From Dyella flagellata (GTDB lineage Bacteria > Pseudomonadota > Gammaproteobacteria > Xanthomonadales > Rhodanobacteraceae), in the NCBI RefSeq assembly GCF_030160275.1, contig NZ_BSOA01000003.1, forward strand, positions 389,937 to 453,936: 64,000 bases of DNA. Reading direction: 5' to 3'. Under the pieces are notes generated by a model. The model was not told the DNA's origin. It saw only the letters and a program-made list of their open reading frames with translations, and searched no databases. Positions within the stretch are counted from its first letter, which is position 1. Every line of letters begins with the position of its first letter. Shown here in pieces: positions 1 to 9,405 of the stretch. A program made the translations under genes and the position numbers.

Positions 1-258
1 GTGCGCAACATCGGCGTCGACCCCGATGACGAAGCGATCGTACGGGCCACCATCGAAATGGCTCATCGCCTCAAACGTGGCGTGGTGGCCGAGGGTGTGG
101 AAATCGAGCAGCACCTGCAGTTCCTGCGTGCCAACCATTGCGATGAGCTCCAGGGCTACTTGTTCTGCCGGCCTTTGCCGCACTCCGGCTTTGAGCGCTT
201 GCTGGGCGAGCGCGAGCGCTTGTTGTCCGGCCAGGGTCTTTCTGCGGTCAGCGCCTGA
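1..258 (+). CDS. EAL-domain protein, C-terminal end (partial)
   Basis: This is the last 85 codons of a gene that begins before the window. The reading frame is open from base 1 and ends in TGA at 256-258. The residues VVAEGVE followed by a QGYLFCRPLP stretch match the end of EAL domains, which hydrolyse cyclic di-GMP: the EGVE segment is on a late beta strand and QGYxxxxPxP closes the barrel. The N-terminal part, including any sensor or GGDEF domain and the EAL motif itself, lies outside, so enzymatic activity cannot be judged. It is separated from rpoE by about 170 bases. The family is clear from the motif; the full architecture is unknown. Confidence 0.8.
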   Translation: MRNIGVDPDDEAIVRATIEMAHRLKRGVVAEGVEIEQHLQFLRANHCDELQGYLFCRPLPHSGFERLLGERERLLSGQGLSAVSA

Positions 259-428
259 ATTGATCCGGGCAGCGCGCGCAACTTCTTGAGTCACAGCGGC
301 ATGCCCCTATCTTAGAATGGTGATGGATCGGCTTTTGCACTGAACTTGTCGGGGCGAAACAGGTCAGAACGGCTCACCCATCCAACGGGACATCCCGGCA
401 TGGTCCAGTGACGAAGGAGACGGCCCGG

Positions 429-1025
429 ATGGGCGACAACGAACTCGACAGTGCGCTGGTAGAGCGTGTTCAAAACGGGGACAGGCGTGCTTTCGACCTG
501 TTGGTGCGTAAATATCAGAACAAGGTCATCGGCCTCATTTCCCGCTACGTACACAACGCCGCCGAATGCGAGGACGTGGCGCAGGAGGCTTTTGTCCGCG
601 CCTGGCGGGCGATCGGCTCGTTCCGCGGCGACAGTGCTTTCTATACTTGGATGTACAAGATTGCCGTCAACACGGCCAAGAACCATCTGGTAGCCATGGG
701 CCGCCGGCCCCCGGCGGACGATATCGCCATCGAGGATGCCGTGTTCGTGCCGGGTGCCGACCGCATGCAGGAGGGGGCCACCCCCGAGCGCGAATTGATG
801 CGCCAGGAAATTGAACAAACGGTGTTTGCCACTGTCCAAGCCTTGCCCGAGGAGCTCAGGACGGCCATCACCCTGCGTGAAGTGGAAGGCCTTAGCTATG
901 AAGAGATTGCCGAAGCCATGGGCTGCCCGATTGGAACGGTGCGTTCGCGCATCTTCCGGGCACGCGAGGCGATCGATGAAAAGTTGCGGCCATTGCTTTC
1001 AGACCGCGAGGATCGGATGTCATGA
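429..1025 (+). CDS. rpoE: RNA polymerase sigma factor RpoE (sigma-E, ECF family)
   Basis: 198-residue extracytoplasmic-function sigma factor that directs RNA polymerase to envelope-stress promoters. Region 2 is seen around residues 20-90 (LLVRKYQNKVIGLI, then the -10-binding ECEDVAQEAFVRAWR and TWMYKIAVNTAKN). Region 4 runs over about 130-185 with the helix-turn-helix LSYEEIAEAMGCPIGTVRSR. I chose ATG 429 because AAGGAGA lies 8 bases upstream; an in-frame GTG at 408 would add 7 residues but has no such site. The stop overlaps the rseA start by 4 bases (ATGA), implying translational coupling to its anti-sigma factor. Gene order rpoE-rseA-mucD is that of Xanthomonadales, with no rseB between. 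Confidence 0.95.
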   Translation: MGDNELDSALVERVQNGDRRAFDLLVRKYQNKVIGLISRYVHNAAECEDVAQEAFVRAWRAIGSFRGDSAFYTWMYKIAVNTAKNHLVAMGRRPPADDIAIEDAVFVPGADRMQEGATPERELMRQEIEQTVFATVQALPEELRTAITLREVEGLSYEEIAEAMGCPIGTVRSRIFRAREAIDEKLRPLLSDREDRMS

Positions 1026-1699
1026 CTGAAGCCAACATGGAAAACCTTTCCGCGGCCGTGGACGGTGAGCTGTCCAGGGAAGAGTTGCGCTTTTTGTTGC
1101 GCAGACTCGATCACGACGGTTCGCTGGTGCAGACATGGATGCGTTATCACGTTGCAGGCGAAGGACTGCGCCGGCAGTTACCGGCGGTGGCCAGCGAGGG
1201 CTTTGCGTCCCGCGTAATGGCGGCCATCGAAGGCGAACACGCGGCCGCCAAGTCGCCCAAGCGTGACTGGCTGCGGCTGTCCATGGGCGGCGCGATCGCG
1301 GCGAGTGTCGCGGTGGCGGCGTTGATGGTGTCGCGGCCGACTGCACCTGATTCCGAGCGTCCGGCCCGGCTTGCCGCCAATGGCGGCGCGGCTGCATCCC
1401 ACGGTGCGCGCGTCGGTGCATCCCTTGCTGCGGCCAATGCCACGGCGGCGCCAAGGCGGACGAGCAACGATATGCTGGCGGCCGTGCCGCCGTCCTTGAG
1501 CCCGTATTCGGCCTCGGCGTTGAGCCAGCGCGCTTCGGTGACCCTGGGCGATCCTTCGGAAAATCCGTTGTTCCAGCGCTATCGCGGCCAGAGCTATTCC
1601 ATGCACGGCTACAAGGCGCTGAACAACCAGGACGGCAGCTACTTGCTGCTGATCGATACCCCGCAGGCGCAGCCTGCCGCGGTGCAAGGCGCCCGTTAA
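1022..1699 (+). CDS. rseA: Sigma-E anti-sigma factor RseA
   Basis: 225-residue inner-membrane anti-sigma factor. The cytoplasmic N-terminal part (about residues 5-75, starting ENLSAAVDGELSREELRFLLRRL) matches the RseA N-terminal domain that holds sigma-E. A single membrane segment follows at about residues 88-106 (LSMGGAIAASVAVAALMVS). The periplasmic remainder is rich in Ala and Ser and ends in a conserved tail with RYRGQSYSMHGYKALNNQDG. Regulated proteolysis of this protein releases sigma-E in the known systems. The ATG overlaps the rpoE stop. No RseB homologue is present, so periplasmic sensing must use another partner, perhaps the neighbouring HtrA protease (inference). Confidence 0.9.
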   Translation: MTEANMENLSAAVDGELSREELRFLLRRLDHDGSLVQTWMRYHVAGEGLRRQLPAVASEGFASRVMAAIEGEHAAAKSPKRDWLRLSMGGAIAASVAVAALMVSRPTAPDSERPARLAANGGAAASHGARVGASLAAANATAAPRRTSNDMLAAVPPSLSPYSASALSQRASVTLGDPSENPLFQRYRGQSYSMHGYKALNNQDGSYLLLIDTPQAQPAAVQGAR

Positions 1700-1846
1700 G
1701 TAACATCCGGAAGCGGCGGGCATGCGCTCTCCGCTTTTCGGCTGGCCAGCTGCCTGGCTTTGCCTTTCTTCCTTGTCCCCTTGCTCTCGTTCCACCTGGC
1801 CAGCCCTGGAGCGTGAAGAGGGGTGTCTGAAACCCGTGGAGGAGTC

Positions 1847-3328
1847 ATGAATCAACCCCGTCTCGTCAATAGCCGTCTTCTTTGTGGCCTGCTGGGCTGT
1901 GCCCTGGGTTTGGGCATGGCCACGGCGAGTCCCGCGACTTGGGCGCAGGCTGCCCCGGCTGTTGCCGGCTTGCCCGATTTCACCGGGATCGTGCAGAAAA
2001 ATGCTCCCGCGGTGGTGCATGTGGAGGCCAAGTATTCCGGGCATCGTCCCAAGAATTCCGGCGGTATGCCGATGCAGGGCATGGACCCGGGCCAGGCCGA
2101 AATCTTCCGCCGCTTCTTCGGCATGCCGATGCTGCCCTCGCCGGACGAGCAGGCCCACACCTCGCTAGGCTCGGGCTTTATTCTTTCCAGCGACGGCTAC
2201 ATCCTCACCAATAATCATGTGGTCGATCACGCCGACAGCGTGACCGTCCGCCTGCAGGATCGGCGCACCCTGACAGCTAAGGTGGTGGGTACCGATCCCA
2301 CCTATGACATAGCCTTGCTGAAGGTGGATGCGGGCGGCAGCCTGCCGGCCGTAAGCATTGGCGATTCGAGCCTGCTCAAGCCCGGCCAGTGGGTGCTCGC
2401 GATCGGCTCACCGTTCGGCTTCGACTACACCGTGACACAAGGCATCGTGAGTGCGGTGGGGCGTAGCCTCGGCAACCGGGATCAGCCCAGCACCTCCTTC
2501 ATCCAGACCGATGTGCCGATCAATCGCGGCAATTCCGGTGGGCCGTTGTTCAACCTGCAGGGCCAGGTGGTGGGCATCAACTCACAGATTTTTTCAGATA
2601 CCGGCGGCTACCAGGGCATTGCTTTCTCGATCCCGATCGACCTGGCCATGAACGCGGTTGAGCAGCTGAAGAGCAAGGGTTACGTCACGCGCGGCATGCT
2701 GGGCGTCCAGATCAAGCCGGTCGATGACGATGTCGTGAAGGCGTTGAAGCTGGATAGCGACAAGGGGGCGATCGTGGTCAGCGTGTCGCCCGATAGCGCC
2801 GCACAGAAGGCTGGCCTGCAATCGGGTGACATCATTCTTGCCTTCGACGGCCACGAGGTTGTCCAGGGGCAGGACCTGCCGCCGATGGTTGCGATGACCA
2901 AGCCGGGCGCCACGGTACCGATCAAGGTCTTGCGCGATGGCAAGGAAAAGACCGTCAACGCCACCATCAGCACCATGCCTCGTGATCAGAATGCCGCCTC
3001 CGCGCTGAGCAAGGCCGCCCCGAGCAGTGGCGCGGACGCGTTGGGCCTCAGCGTCGAGAACATGGATGCCTCCGCGCGCAGCCAGCTCGGCCTGAAGCCG
3101 GGCGAGGGCGTGGCCATCGCCAACGTGACCGGCCCCGCGGCGGCACAGGCCGGCCTGCAGCAGGGCGACGTCGTTCTGATGGTGAACCAGAAGAAAGTGG
3201 GCAGCGTGGAGGCCTTCCGCGCCGCCACCGCGGGCGTGAAGCCGGGCGATACCGTGCTGCTGCTGGTGCGGCGCGGCGATTCGAACAACTTCATCGCACT
3301 GACCATTCCCAGCGACAAAGCCGATTGA
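1847..3328 (+). CDS. mucD: Periplasmic serine protease, HtrA/DegP family (MucD)
   Basis: 493-residue periplasmic protease/chaperone. An N-terminal signal peptide (LLCGLLGCALGLGMATASPATWAQA) is followed by a trypsin-like domain with the triad His124 (NNHVVDH), Asp154 (YDIALL) and Ser230 (RGNSGGPL), then two PDZ domains (about 285-375 and 400-485). HtrA proteins degrade misfolded envelope proteins. ATG 1847 is chosen because GGAGGAG at 1838-1844 lies just upstream and the signal peptide starts there; a GTG at 1823 in the same frame would spoil the signal peptide start. It lies 147 bases after rseA and is probably part of the sigma-E regulon. A strong hairpin terminator follows. Confidence 0.94.
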   Translation: MNQPRLVNSRLLCGLLGCALGLGMATASPATWAQAAPAVAGLPDFTGIVQKNAPAVVHVEAKYSGHRPKNSGGMPMQGMDPGQAEIFRRFFGMPMLPSPDEQAHTSLGSGFILSSDGYILTNNHVVDHADSVTVRLQDRRTLTAKVVGTDPTYDIALLKVDAGGSLPAVSIGDSSLLKPGQWVLAIGSPFGFDYTVTQGIVSAVGRSLGNRDQPSTSFIQTDVPINRGNSGGPLFNLQGQVVGINSQIFSDTGGYQGIAFSIPIDLAMNAVEQLKSKGYVTRGMLGVQIKPVDDDVVKALKLDSDKGAIVVSVSPDSAAQKAGLQSGDIILAFDGHEVVQGQDLPPMVAMTKPGATVPIKVLRDGKEKTVNATISTMPRDQNAASALSKAAPSSGADALGLSVENMDASARSQLGLKPGEGVAIANVTGPAAAQAGLQQGDVVLMVNQKKVGSVEAFRAATAGVKPGDTVLLLVRRGDSNNFIALTIPSDKAD

Positions 3329-3339
3329 GTCCCCGTACG

Positions 3340-3364
3340 AAGGCCCGCCGCAAGGCGGGCCTTT
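3340..3364 (+). terminator. Rho-independent terminator after mucD
   Basis: A perfect 10-base stem, AAGGCCCGCC (3340-3349) pairing with GGCGGGCCTT, is closed by a GCAA tetraloop and followed by TTT. It starts 12 bases after the mucD stop and separates the sigma-E block from lepA. Confidence 0.85.
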
Positions 3365-3506
3365 CCCAAGCAGAGCCCGCAGGGCAGCCGCCCGATGGTG
3401 GCGTGGGCCGATGTTCTCAATCCATGCGATAATGAGCGGCTAATATCGCCATTCCGGTGATAGCTGGCCTTGCATTGCGCGAGGCGGTGAAGCTGACAGC
3501 GTGCCC

Positions 3507-5297
3507 ATGGAACTGATCCGCAATTTCTCCATCATCGCCCATATCGATCACGGCAAATCGACGCTTGCCGACCGCATCATTCAGATTTGCGGCGGACTGG
3601 CCGAGCGCGAGATGGAAGCCCAGGTGCTGGACAGCAACCCGATCGAACGCGAGCGTGGCATCACCATCAAGGCCCAGTCCGTGTCGCTGCCGTACAAGGC
3701 GCGGGACGGCAAGACCTATCAGCTCAATTTCATCGATACGCCGGGCCACGTCGATTTTTCCTACGAAGTGAGCCGCTCGCTCGCCGCCTGCGAAGGGGCG
3801 CTGCTGGTGGTTGATGCGGCGCAGGGCGTGGAGGCGCAATCGGTCGCCAACTGCTACACCGCCGTGGAGCAGGGCTTGGAAGTGGTGCCGGTGCTCAACA
3901 AGATCGACCTGCCCACCGCCGATCCGGACAAGGTGAAGGGTGAAATCGAAGCCGTGATCGGCATTGACGCCACCGAGGCCGTGGCGGTCAGCGCCAAGAC
4001 CGGCCAGAACGTAGTGGAAGTGCTCGAAGCCATCGTGGCGCGCATTCCGCCGCCCAAGCCGCGCGATACCGACCGCCTGCAGGCGCTGATCATCGATTCC
4101 TGGTTCGACAACTACCTGGGTGTGGTGTCGCTGGTGCGCATCATGCAGGGTGAAATCAAGCCCGGGGACAAGCTGCAGGTGATGTCCACCGGTCGCGCGC
4201 ACGAAGTCAGCGAAGTGGGTGTGTTCACGCCCAAGCGCAAGAAACTGGAGCGGCTCAGCGCCGGCGAAGTGGGCTGGATCACCGCCTCCATCAAGGACGT
4301 CCATGGCGCACCGGTGGGCGACACCCTGACCTTGGCCGCCAAGCCCGCTTCGCATCCGCTGCCCGGTTTCCAGACCATGCAGCCGCGCGTGTTCGCCGGC
4401 CTGTTCCCGGTTTCGGCCGATGATTTCCCCGCGCTGCGCGAGGCGCTGGACAAACTTCGCCTCAACGACGCTGCGTTGTTCTTCGAACCGGAAAGCTCCG
4501 AAGCAATGGGCTTCGGCTTCCGTTGCGGCTTCCTCGGCATGCTGCACATGGAAATCGTGCAGGAGCGCCTGGAGCGCGAATACGACCTGGACCTCATCAC
4601 GACTGCGCCGACCGTGGTGTATGAAATCCTCAAGAGCGACGGCTCGGTGATGCAGCTGGACAACCCCGCGCGCCTGCCGCCGGTCACCCAGATCGAGGAA
4701 ATCCGTGAACCGATCATCGTGGCGAACATCCTTACGCCGCCCGATTACATCGGCAACATCATCACGCTGTGCGAAGAGAAGCGCGGCGTGCAGCGTTCCA
4801 TCCAGTACCTGGCCACGCAGGTGCAGATCAATTACGAGCTGCCGCTGGCCGAAGTGGTGCTGGATTTCTTTGACAAGCTCAAATCGGTGTCGCGCGGCTA
4901 TGCGTCCATGGATTACCACATGGAGCGCTTCGACGCTGGCCCGTTCGTGCGCGTAGACGTCCTCATCAACGGCGACCGCGTCGATGCGCTCAGCCTGATC
5001 GTGCATCGCAGCCATGCTGATCGGCGCGGCCGCGACCTGGTCGAGCGCATGAAGGACCTGATTCCACGCCAGCAGTTCGACGTGGCGATCCAGGCCGCCA
5101 TCGGCGCGCAGGTCATCGCGCGTTCGACGGTGAAGGCGCTGCGCAAGAATGTGCTCGCCAAGTGCTACGGTGGCGACGTCAGCCGCAAGAAGAAGCTGCT
5201 GGAAAAGCAGAAAGAAGGCAAGAAGCGCATGAAGCAGGTCGGTCGGGTAGAGATTCCGCAGGAAGCCTTCCTTGCCGTGCTCAAAGTGGACAAATAG
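3507..5297 (+). CDS. lepA: Elongation factor 4 (LepA), ribosome-associated GTPase
   Basis: 596-residue translational GTPase that acts on elongating or initiating ribosomes. The G domain begins at the N terminus with [10 protein letters not shown] (P loop); RGITIK follows as switch I, DTPGHVDF as G3 and NKIDLP as G4. The C-terminal LepA-specific domain is present, including [21 protein letters not shown] near the end. Length equals the usual 595-600. I start at ATG 3507 ([10 protein letters not shown]), the family's usual start; a GTG two codons earlier (3501) is in frame and cannot be excluded. lepB follows after 12 bases, the classical lepA-lepB operon. Confidence 0.96.
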   Translation: MELIRNFSIIAHIDHGKSTLADRIIQICGGLAEREMEAQVLDSNPIERERGITIKAQSVSLPYKARDGKTYQLNFIDTPGHVDFSYEVSRSLAACEGALLVVDAAQGVEAQSVANCYTAVEQGLEVVPVLNKIDLPTADPDKVKGEIEAVIGIDATEAVAVSAKTGQNVVEVLEAIVARIPPPKPRDTDRLQALIIDSWFDNYLGVVSLVRIMQGEIKPGDKLQVMSTGRAHEVSEVGVFTPKRKKLERLSAGEVGWITASIKDVHGAPVGDTLTLAAKPASHPLPGFQTMQPRVFAGLFPVSADDFPALREALDKLRLNDAALFFEPESSEAMGFGFRCGFLGMLHMEIVQERLEREYDLDLITTAPTVVYEILKSDGSVMQLDNPARLPPVTQIEEIREPIIVANILTPPDYIGNIITLCEEKRGVQRSIQYLATQVQINYELPLAEVVLDFFDKLKSVSRGYASMDYHMERFDAGPFVRVDVLINGDRVDALSLIVHRSHADRRGRDLVERMKDLIPRQQFDVAIQAAIGAQVIARSTVKALRKNVLAKCYGGDVSRKKKLLEKQKEGKKRMKQVGRVEIPQEAFLAVLKVDK

Positions 5298-5309
5298 CGG
5301 AGCCAACGC

Positions 5310-6209
5310 ATGGATTTTGACTTTTCGGCCATTCTGCTCGCCCTCACCGTCCTGTTCGGTGTGGTGTGGGGCCTAGACCGATTGCTGCTGTATCGCAAGC
5401 GCAAAGCGCGCTTCGCGGCGGCTGGCGAGGAATACCGCGATCCGGCGCCGGTGGATTGGGCTCGCTCGCTGTTCCCGGTGATTTTCGTGGTGCTGGTGCT
5501 GCGCTCCTTCGTGGCCGAACCGTTCCGGATTCCGTCCGGTTCGATGATGCCCACGCTCGACGTGGGTGATTTCATCCTGGTCAACAAATTTGCCTACGGA
5601 CTGCGCCTGCCCGCCTTCAACAACAAGATGGTCGGCATCGGCGAGCCCAAGCGCGGCGACGTGGTGGTATTCCGCTTTCCCGGCTACATCTGCCAGGACG
5701 ACAATGGCAAGACCGTGCGCAGCGGCGACATGACTTGCGCCGATCCGCATGCGCCGGTGGCCAGCCAGAACTGGATCAAGCGCGTGATCGGCCTGCCGGG
5801 CGACACCCTCGAAGTGCACGACAGCCAGATCGTGATCAACGGCAAGCCGGTGGCCGATACCCAGATCGGCTCGTTCAAGGGCAATCCGGCCCGTCCCGAA
5901 GACAACGAGCTGCTGTATTACAACGCCAGCGTATGGAGCGAGCAGCTCGGCCCGGTCAATCACCTGATCGCACGCATGCCCGCGCGCGGTCCGACGCCAC
6001 CGATCCCCAATGCGAAAGTGCCGGCGGTGGTGCCGCCGAACTGCTACATCGTGATGGGTGACGACCGCGAGAACAGCGAGGACAGCCGCTGGTGGGGCTG
6101 CATGCCGGAACAAAACCTGGTCGGCAAGGCTTTCATGATCTGGTTAAGCTGGAAGGGTTGGGGTACCGGCTACGTGGATTTCCACCGTATTGGCACGGTC
6201 ATTCATTGA
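5310..6209 (+). CDS. lepB: Signal peptidase I (LepB)
   Basis: 299-residue inner-membrane leader peptidase that cleaves Sec and Tat signal peptides. Two N-terminal membrane segments (about residues 3-22 and 52-70) precede the periplasmic catalytic domain. The nucleophile is Ser78 in IPSGSMMPTL and the general base is Lys157 in WIKRVIGLPGD; the later boxes GDNR-like (VMGDDRENSEDSR) and C-terminal VGKAFMIWLSW are present. It sits 12 bases behind lepA. A cysteine pair at about 131 and 144 flanks an extra loop, as in other proteobacterial enzymes. Confidence 0.96.
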   Translation: MDFDFSAILLALTVLFGVVWGLDRLLLYRKRKARFAAAGEEYRDPAPVDWARSLFPVIFVVLVLRSFVAEPFRIPSGSMMPTLDVGDFILVNKFAYGLRLPAFNNKMVGIGEPKRGDVVVFRFPGYICQDDNGKTVRSGDMTCADPHAPVASQNWIKRVIGLPGDTLEVHDSQIVINGKPVADTQIGSFKGNPARPEDNELLYYNASVWSEQLGPVNHLIARMPARGPTPPIPNAKVPAVVPPNCYIVMGDDRENSEDSRWWGCMPEQNLVGKAFMIWLSWKGWGTGYVDFHRIGTVIH

Positions 6210-6372
6210 AGAAGCCATTGATCTATGCCTACGCGTGCGACATGGCGTCAACCAGCTTCCCTGGCAGAATCGTGAACATGTCGCTGGCGATGCTTGCGCG
6301 GACCGGGCAAAGTAGCGCTATTGGGGTTTTGATTCGGAACAGGGGCCGCGTCGGCGGCACAGCGAGGGGACC

Positions 6373-6759
6373 ATGAAATCCAAACAATCAGGCATCACGC
6401 TGCTCGGCTTCATCGTGGTGCTGATCGTGGCGGGCTTTTTCGCCTACATGGCAATGAAACTGATGCCGGCCTACACCGAGTACGCAGGTGTGGTGAAGGC
6501 CATGAACCAGATAGCCACCGAAGGCGTGGAAGGCAAGACGCTGGACCAGGTTCGGCGTGACCTGCTGTTCAAGCTGGGGTTCCAGTACGTGGATGATTCC
6601 ACCATTCATCCCAGCGACATCACCTTCGGCCAGGGCGCCAGCGGCAATGAGCTGCGCGTCACCTACGACAAGCAGATACCTTTCTTGTACAACATCGATT
6701 TCCTGATTCATTTCAACAAGAGTGTGCCCGTGCCGGGCAATGTCGCTCCCCCGCAATAA
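6373..6759 (+). CDS. DUF4845 single-pass membrane protein
   Basis: 128-residue protein of the DUF4845 family. One membrane segment near the N terminus ([24 protein letters not shown]) leads into a short periplasmic domain. The Lys-Ser-Lys-Gln-Ser-Gly-Ile start followed by a hydrophobic run looks like a type IV pilin leader, but no prepilin function is implied. This gene is regularly found between lepB and rnc in gammaproteobacteria, which supports the call. The function is not established. rnc begins 2 bases after its stop, so the two are likely cotranscribed. Confidence 0.85.
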   Translation: MKSKQSGITLLGFIVVLIVAGFFAYMAMKLMPAYTEYAGVVKAMNQIATEGVEGKTLDQVRRDLLFKLGFQYVDDSTIHPSDITFGQGASGNELRVTYDKQIPFLYNIDFLIHFNKSVPVPGNVAPPQ

Positions 6760-6761
6760 CA

Positions 6762-7421
6762 GTGGATTTGCCTTATCACTTTCGCGATCCTTCGCTGGCC
6801 ACGCTCGCCCTGACGCATCGCAGCGCCGGTAGACCCAACAACGAGCGCATGGAGTTTCTCGGCGATGCCCTGCTCGGGGCGATCATCGCCGAGATGCTTT
6901 ACGAAACGCATCCCAAGGCGGCCGAAGGCGACATGTCGCGCCTGCGCGCGCAACTGGTGAATGGCCAGGCGCTGGCAGTCGTGGCCCGTGAACTGGAACT
7001 GGGCGACCGACTGAAGCTGGGCTCGGGTGAACTCAAGAGCGGGGGCTACCGGCGCGACTCCATACTGGCCGACGCCTTCGAGGCGCTGGTTGCCGCCATC
7101 TACCTGGATGGCGGCTTCGAAGCTTGCAGAGCGGCGGTACGAACGCTGTTCGCAGACCGCATCGCCGCTTTGCCGCATGCCTCCAAGGACGCCAAGACCC
7201 GGTTGCAGGAATGGTTGCAGGCGCAAGGTTTGCCGCTGCCGCAGTACGAACTGGTGGCGACCGAAGGCGAAGAGCATGCGCGTATCTTCGAAGTGCAATG
7301 CCTGGTCAGCCAGCCCACGGCGGTGACGGCAGCAGGGCGCGGCAGCAGCCGCCGGCTCGCCGAGCAGGATGCCGCCGAAACGGTGCTGACCCGGCTGGCT
7401 GGCGAGCAGGAAGGACAGTAA
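6762..7421 (+). CDS. rnc: Ribonuclease III
   Basis: 219-residue double-strand-specific endoribonuclease for rRNA and mRNA processing. The signature [11 protein letters not shown] (residues 28-38) carries the catalytic Glu31 and Asp35, and a second acidic cluster is in [15 protein letters not shown]. The C-terminal dsRNA-binding domain (about residues 145-215) includes [18 protein letters not shown]. The start is GTG at 6762; it fits the family length and lies 2 bases after the preceding stop. Downstream comes era, as in the classic rnc-era-recO cluster. Confidence 0.95.
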   Translation: MDLPYHFRDPSLATLALTHRSAGRPNNERMEFLGDALLGAIIAEMLYETHPKAAEGDMSRLRAQLVNGQALAVVARELELGDRLKLGSGELKSGGYRRDSILADAFEALVAAIYLDGGFEACRAAVRTLFADRIAALPHASKDAKTRLQEWLQAQGLPLPQYELVATEGEEHARIFEVQCLVSQPTAVTAAGRGSSRRLAEQDAAETVLTRLAGEQEGQ

Positions 7422-7547
7422 TTCCCTGGCCGGACCCGGCCACCCGGTCGAAATCCAGGTTTTTCGCATGGCAATGACGCCATGCCGGTGGCGTTCGCAA
7501 GCGTGCGGAGCCATGCTTATAACCGTCTACCAGAGTACCCCCGCACC

Positions 7548-8483
7548 ATGAACGACGAACGCGACGACGCCACCGAAAACGAGCTGCCGCACCCCGACTT
7601 TCGCTGCGGCTTCGTGGCGTTGGCCGGCCGGCCCAATGTCGGCAAGTCGACCTTGCTCAACGCGCTGATCGGCTTCCGCCTGTCGATTGTCAGCCCGCGT
7701 CCGCAGACGACCCGCCATCGCATCCTCGGCATCGCCAGCAGCGACGCCGGGCAGATTCTCTACGTCGATACCCCGGGCCTGCATCGCGGCGCCAAGCGGG
7801 CGATGAACCGCAGCCTCAACCGGGCCGTGCACTCCGCGCTCAGTGAAGTGGAACTGGCCGTGCAGGTGATCGAGGCCGGGCGCTGGACCGATGAGGACGA
7901 AGCGCTTTACGAGGTACTGCGCGAACAGAGCACGCCGCGCCTGCTAGCGATCAACAAGGTCGATCTGAGCAAGGACAAGGCGGCGCTGCTGCCGTTCGTG
8001 GCCGAGCTCACCGAAAAGCACAGCTACGATGCGGTGCACTACGTGAGTGCCCTGAAGAGCAAGGGGCTGGAGGTGCTCACGCAGGACATCCTCGCCCGCC
8101 TGCCGGTGCGCGCGCCGGTGTTCGGCCAAGACGAAATAACCGATCGCAGCGAGCGTTTCCTGGCGGCGGAAATGGTGCGCGAGCAGCTGATGCTGCGCCT
8201 CAACCAGGAATTGCCCTACGCCACCACGGTCGAGATCGAGCAATTCAAGGACCGCGAAGACGGGGTGGCGGAAGTTCATGCGGTGATCTGGGTGGAGCGT
8301 GATGGCCAGAAGGCCATCGTCATCGGGCAGGGCGGCGAACAGCTCAAGGCCATCGGCACCGCGGCACGCCGGCATATGGAGCGCATGTTCGATCGCAAGG
8401 TATTCCTGCGACTGTGGGTGAAGGTGCGGGAAGGCTGGGCGGACGACGAATCGATGCTCAAGCAGTTCGGCTATACCGACTAG
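7548..8483 (+). CDS. era: GTPase Era (16S rRNA maturation)
   Basis: 311-residue essential GTPase binding 16S rRNA during 30S assembly. The G domain has GRPNVGKST (G1), DTPG (G3) and NKVDL (G4). The C-terminal KH domain contains [24 protein letters not shown] 7548 ([13 protein letters not shown]) is preferred: it places the P loop about 30 residues in, as in relatives with a short acidic leader. A longer in-frame ATG at 7482 would add 22 residues that look unlike the family. recO starts 11 bases after the stop. Confidence 0.95.
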   Translation: MNDERDDATENELPHPDFRCGFVALAGRPNVGKSTLLNALIGFRLSIVSPRPQTTRHRILGIASSDAGQILYVDTPGLHRGAKRAMNRSLNRAVHSALSEVELAVQVIEAGRWTDEDEALYEVLREQSTPRLLAINKVDLSKDKAALLPFVAELTEKHSYDAVHYVSALKSKGLEVLTQDILARLPVRAPVFGQDEITDRSERFLAAEMVREQLMLRLNQELPYATTVEIEQFKDREDGVAEVHAVIWVERDGQKAIVIGQGGEQLKAIGTAARRHMERMFDRKVFLRLWVKVREGWADDESMLKQFGYTD

Positions 8484-8494
8484 CCGGGCCGGCG

Positions 8495-9205
8495 ATGCTC
8501 ATCGAGCAGCAGCCCGCTTTTGTGTTGCACTCGCGCCCTTATCGCGAAACCTCCTTGCTGCTCGAATGTTTGACTCGCGATCACGGGCGCCTCGGCGTGG
8601 TCGCGCGCGGCGTGCGCAGCCAGCGTGGGCGCCTGCAACGCTCGCAGCTCGAACCTTTTCAGCCGCTCGTCATGAATTTGCACCTGCGCGGCGAACTTGC
8701 CAGCCTGCGTGGCGCCGAACCCACCACGGCGCCGTTTCGCCTCTTGGGCGATGCAGGCCTTTCAGGCCTGTATGCCAACGAATTGCTGGTACGGCTGACC
8801 GAGCGGCAGGACCCGCACCCAGCCCTCTTTGAGGCCTACGCACAGACGCTCGCGCGTCTCGCCGAGGGCAGCTCCCTGGCATGGCATCTACGACGCTTCG
8901 AACGCGACCTGCTTGCCGCCTTGGGCTATGCCCTGCAATTGGATTGCGAAGCCGATACCGGAGCGCCTTTGCAGCACGATGTGCTGTATGCGTACCGTTC
9001 GGAGTACGGCGCGGTTCGTTGCGGTCCTAACGAACCTCATGCGGTGCGCGGGGGAGATCTGCTGGCATTGCACGACGATCGCATGCCGGAAGCCCAAGGC
9101 TTGTATGCGCTACGCGGAATGATGCGCGAGTTGATCCGCTTTCATCTGGGGGGCGTTGAGCTGCGCGCGTGGCGGGTGCTGCGTGGTGCGCTTACTCGGC
9201 GATAG
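8495..9205 (+). CDS. recO: DNA repair protein RecO
   Basis: 236-residue recombination mediator that acts with RecF and RecR to load RecA. The N-terminal OB fold opens with AFVLHSRPYRETSLLLECLTRDHGRLG, diagnostic for RecO, and is followed by an all-helical domain. The zinc site cysteines of some RecO proteins are reduced here (single Cys residues at about 149 and 171). ATG 8495 is used because the domain starts there. Last gene of the rnc-era-recO group; pdxJ, often next, is absent and a REP dyad follows instead. Confidence 0.93.
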   Translation: MLIEQQPAFVLHSRPYRETSLLLECLTRDHGRLGVVARGVRSQRGRLQRSQLEPFQPLVMNLHLRGELASLRGAEPTTAPFRLLGDAGLSGLYANELLVRLTERQDPHPALFEAYAQTLARLAEGSSLAWHLRRFERDLLAALGYALQLDCEADTGAPLQHDVLYAYRSEYGAVRCGPNEPHAVRGGDLLALHDDRMPEAQGLYALRGMMRELIRFHLGGVELRAWRVLRGALTRR

Positions 9206-9288
9206 AGGAGATTGGGGCAAACCCCCAATGTCTCCCTTGCTTACGCACGGTTGCTGCATTTCGTATGTCGAACCATTGCGTGCGGCGC

Positions 9289-9356
9289 GTAGGCTGGGAT
9301 GCTAATCCCAGCTTTCTACACGCCATCCCGATGCTGGGATTGTCATCCCAGCCTAC
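9289..9356. repeat. GTAG-type REP dyad 1
   Basis: An inverted pair of REP units: GTAG head at 9289-9292 followed by a hairpin-forming GCTGGGAT...ATCCCAGC unit, a short variable spacer, and the reverse-complement unit ending in CTAC at 9353-9356. This is one of six such dyads in the window. GTAG-headed REPs of this type are substrates of REP-associated tyrosine transposases (RAYTs). It lies between recO and a convergent gene. Confidence 0.9.
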
Positions 9357-9405
9357 GCGCTTACACGACGCTAGAGGTAGAGGAGGTTGGGGGCTTGCCC
9401 CCAAC

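Noticed and set aside
3417-5306. A 629-codon minus-strand frame opposite lepA
   Set aside because: Shadow of lepA codon bias. It has low-complexity His/Arg composition and no ribosome-binding site.
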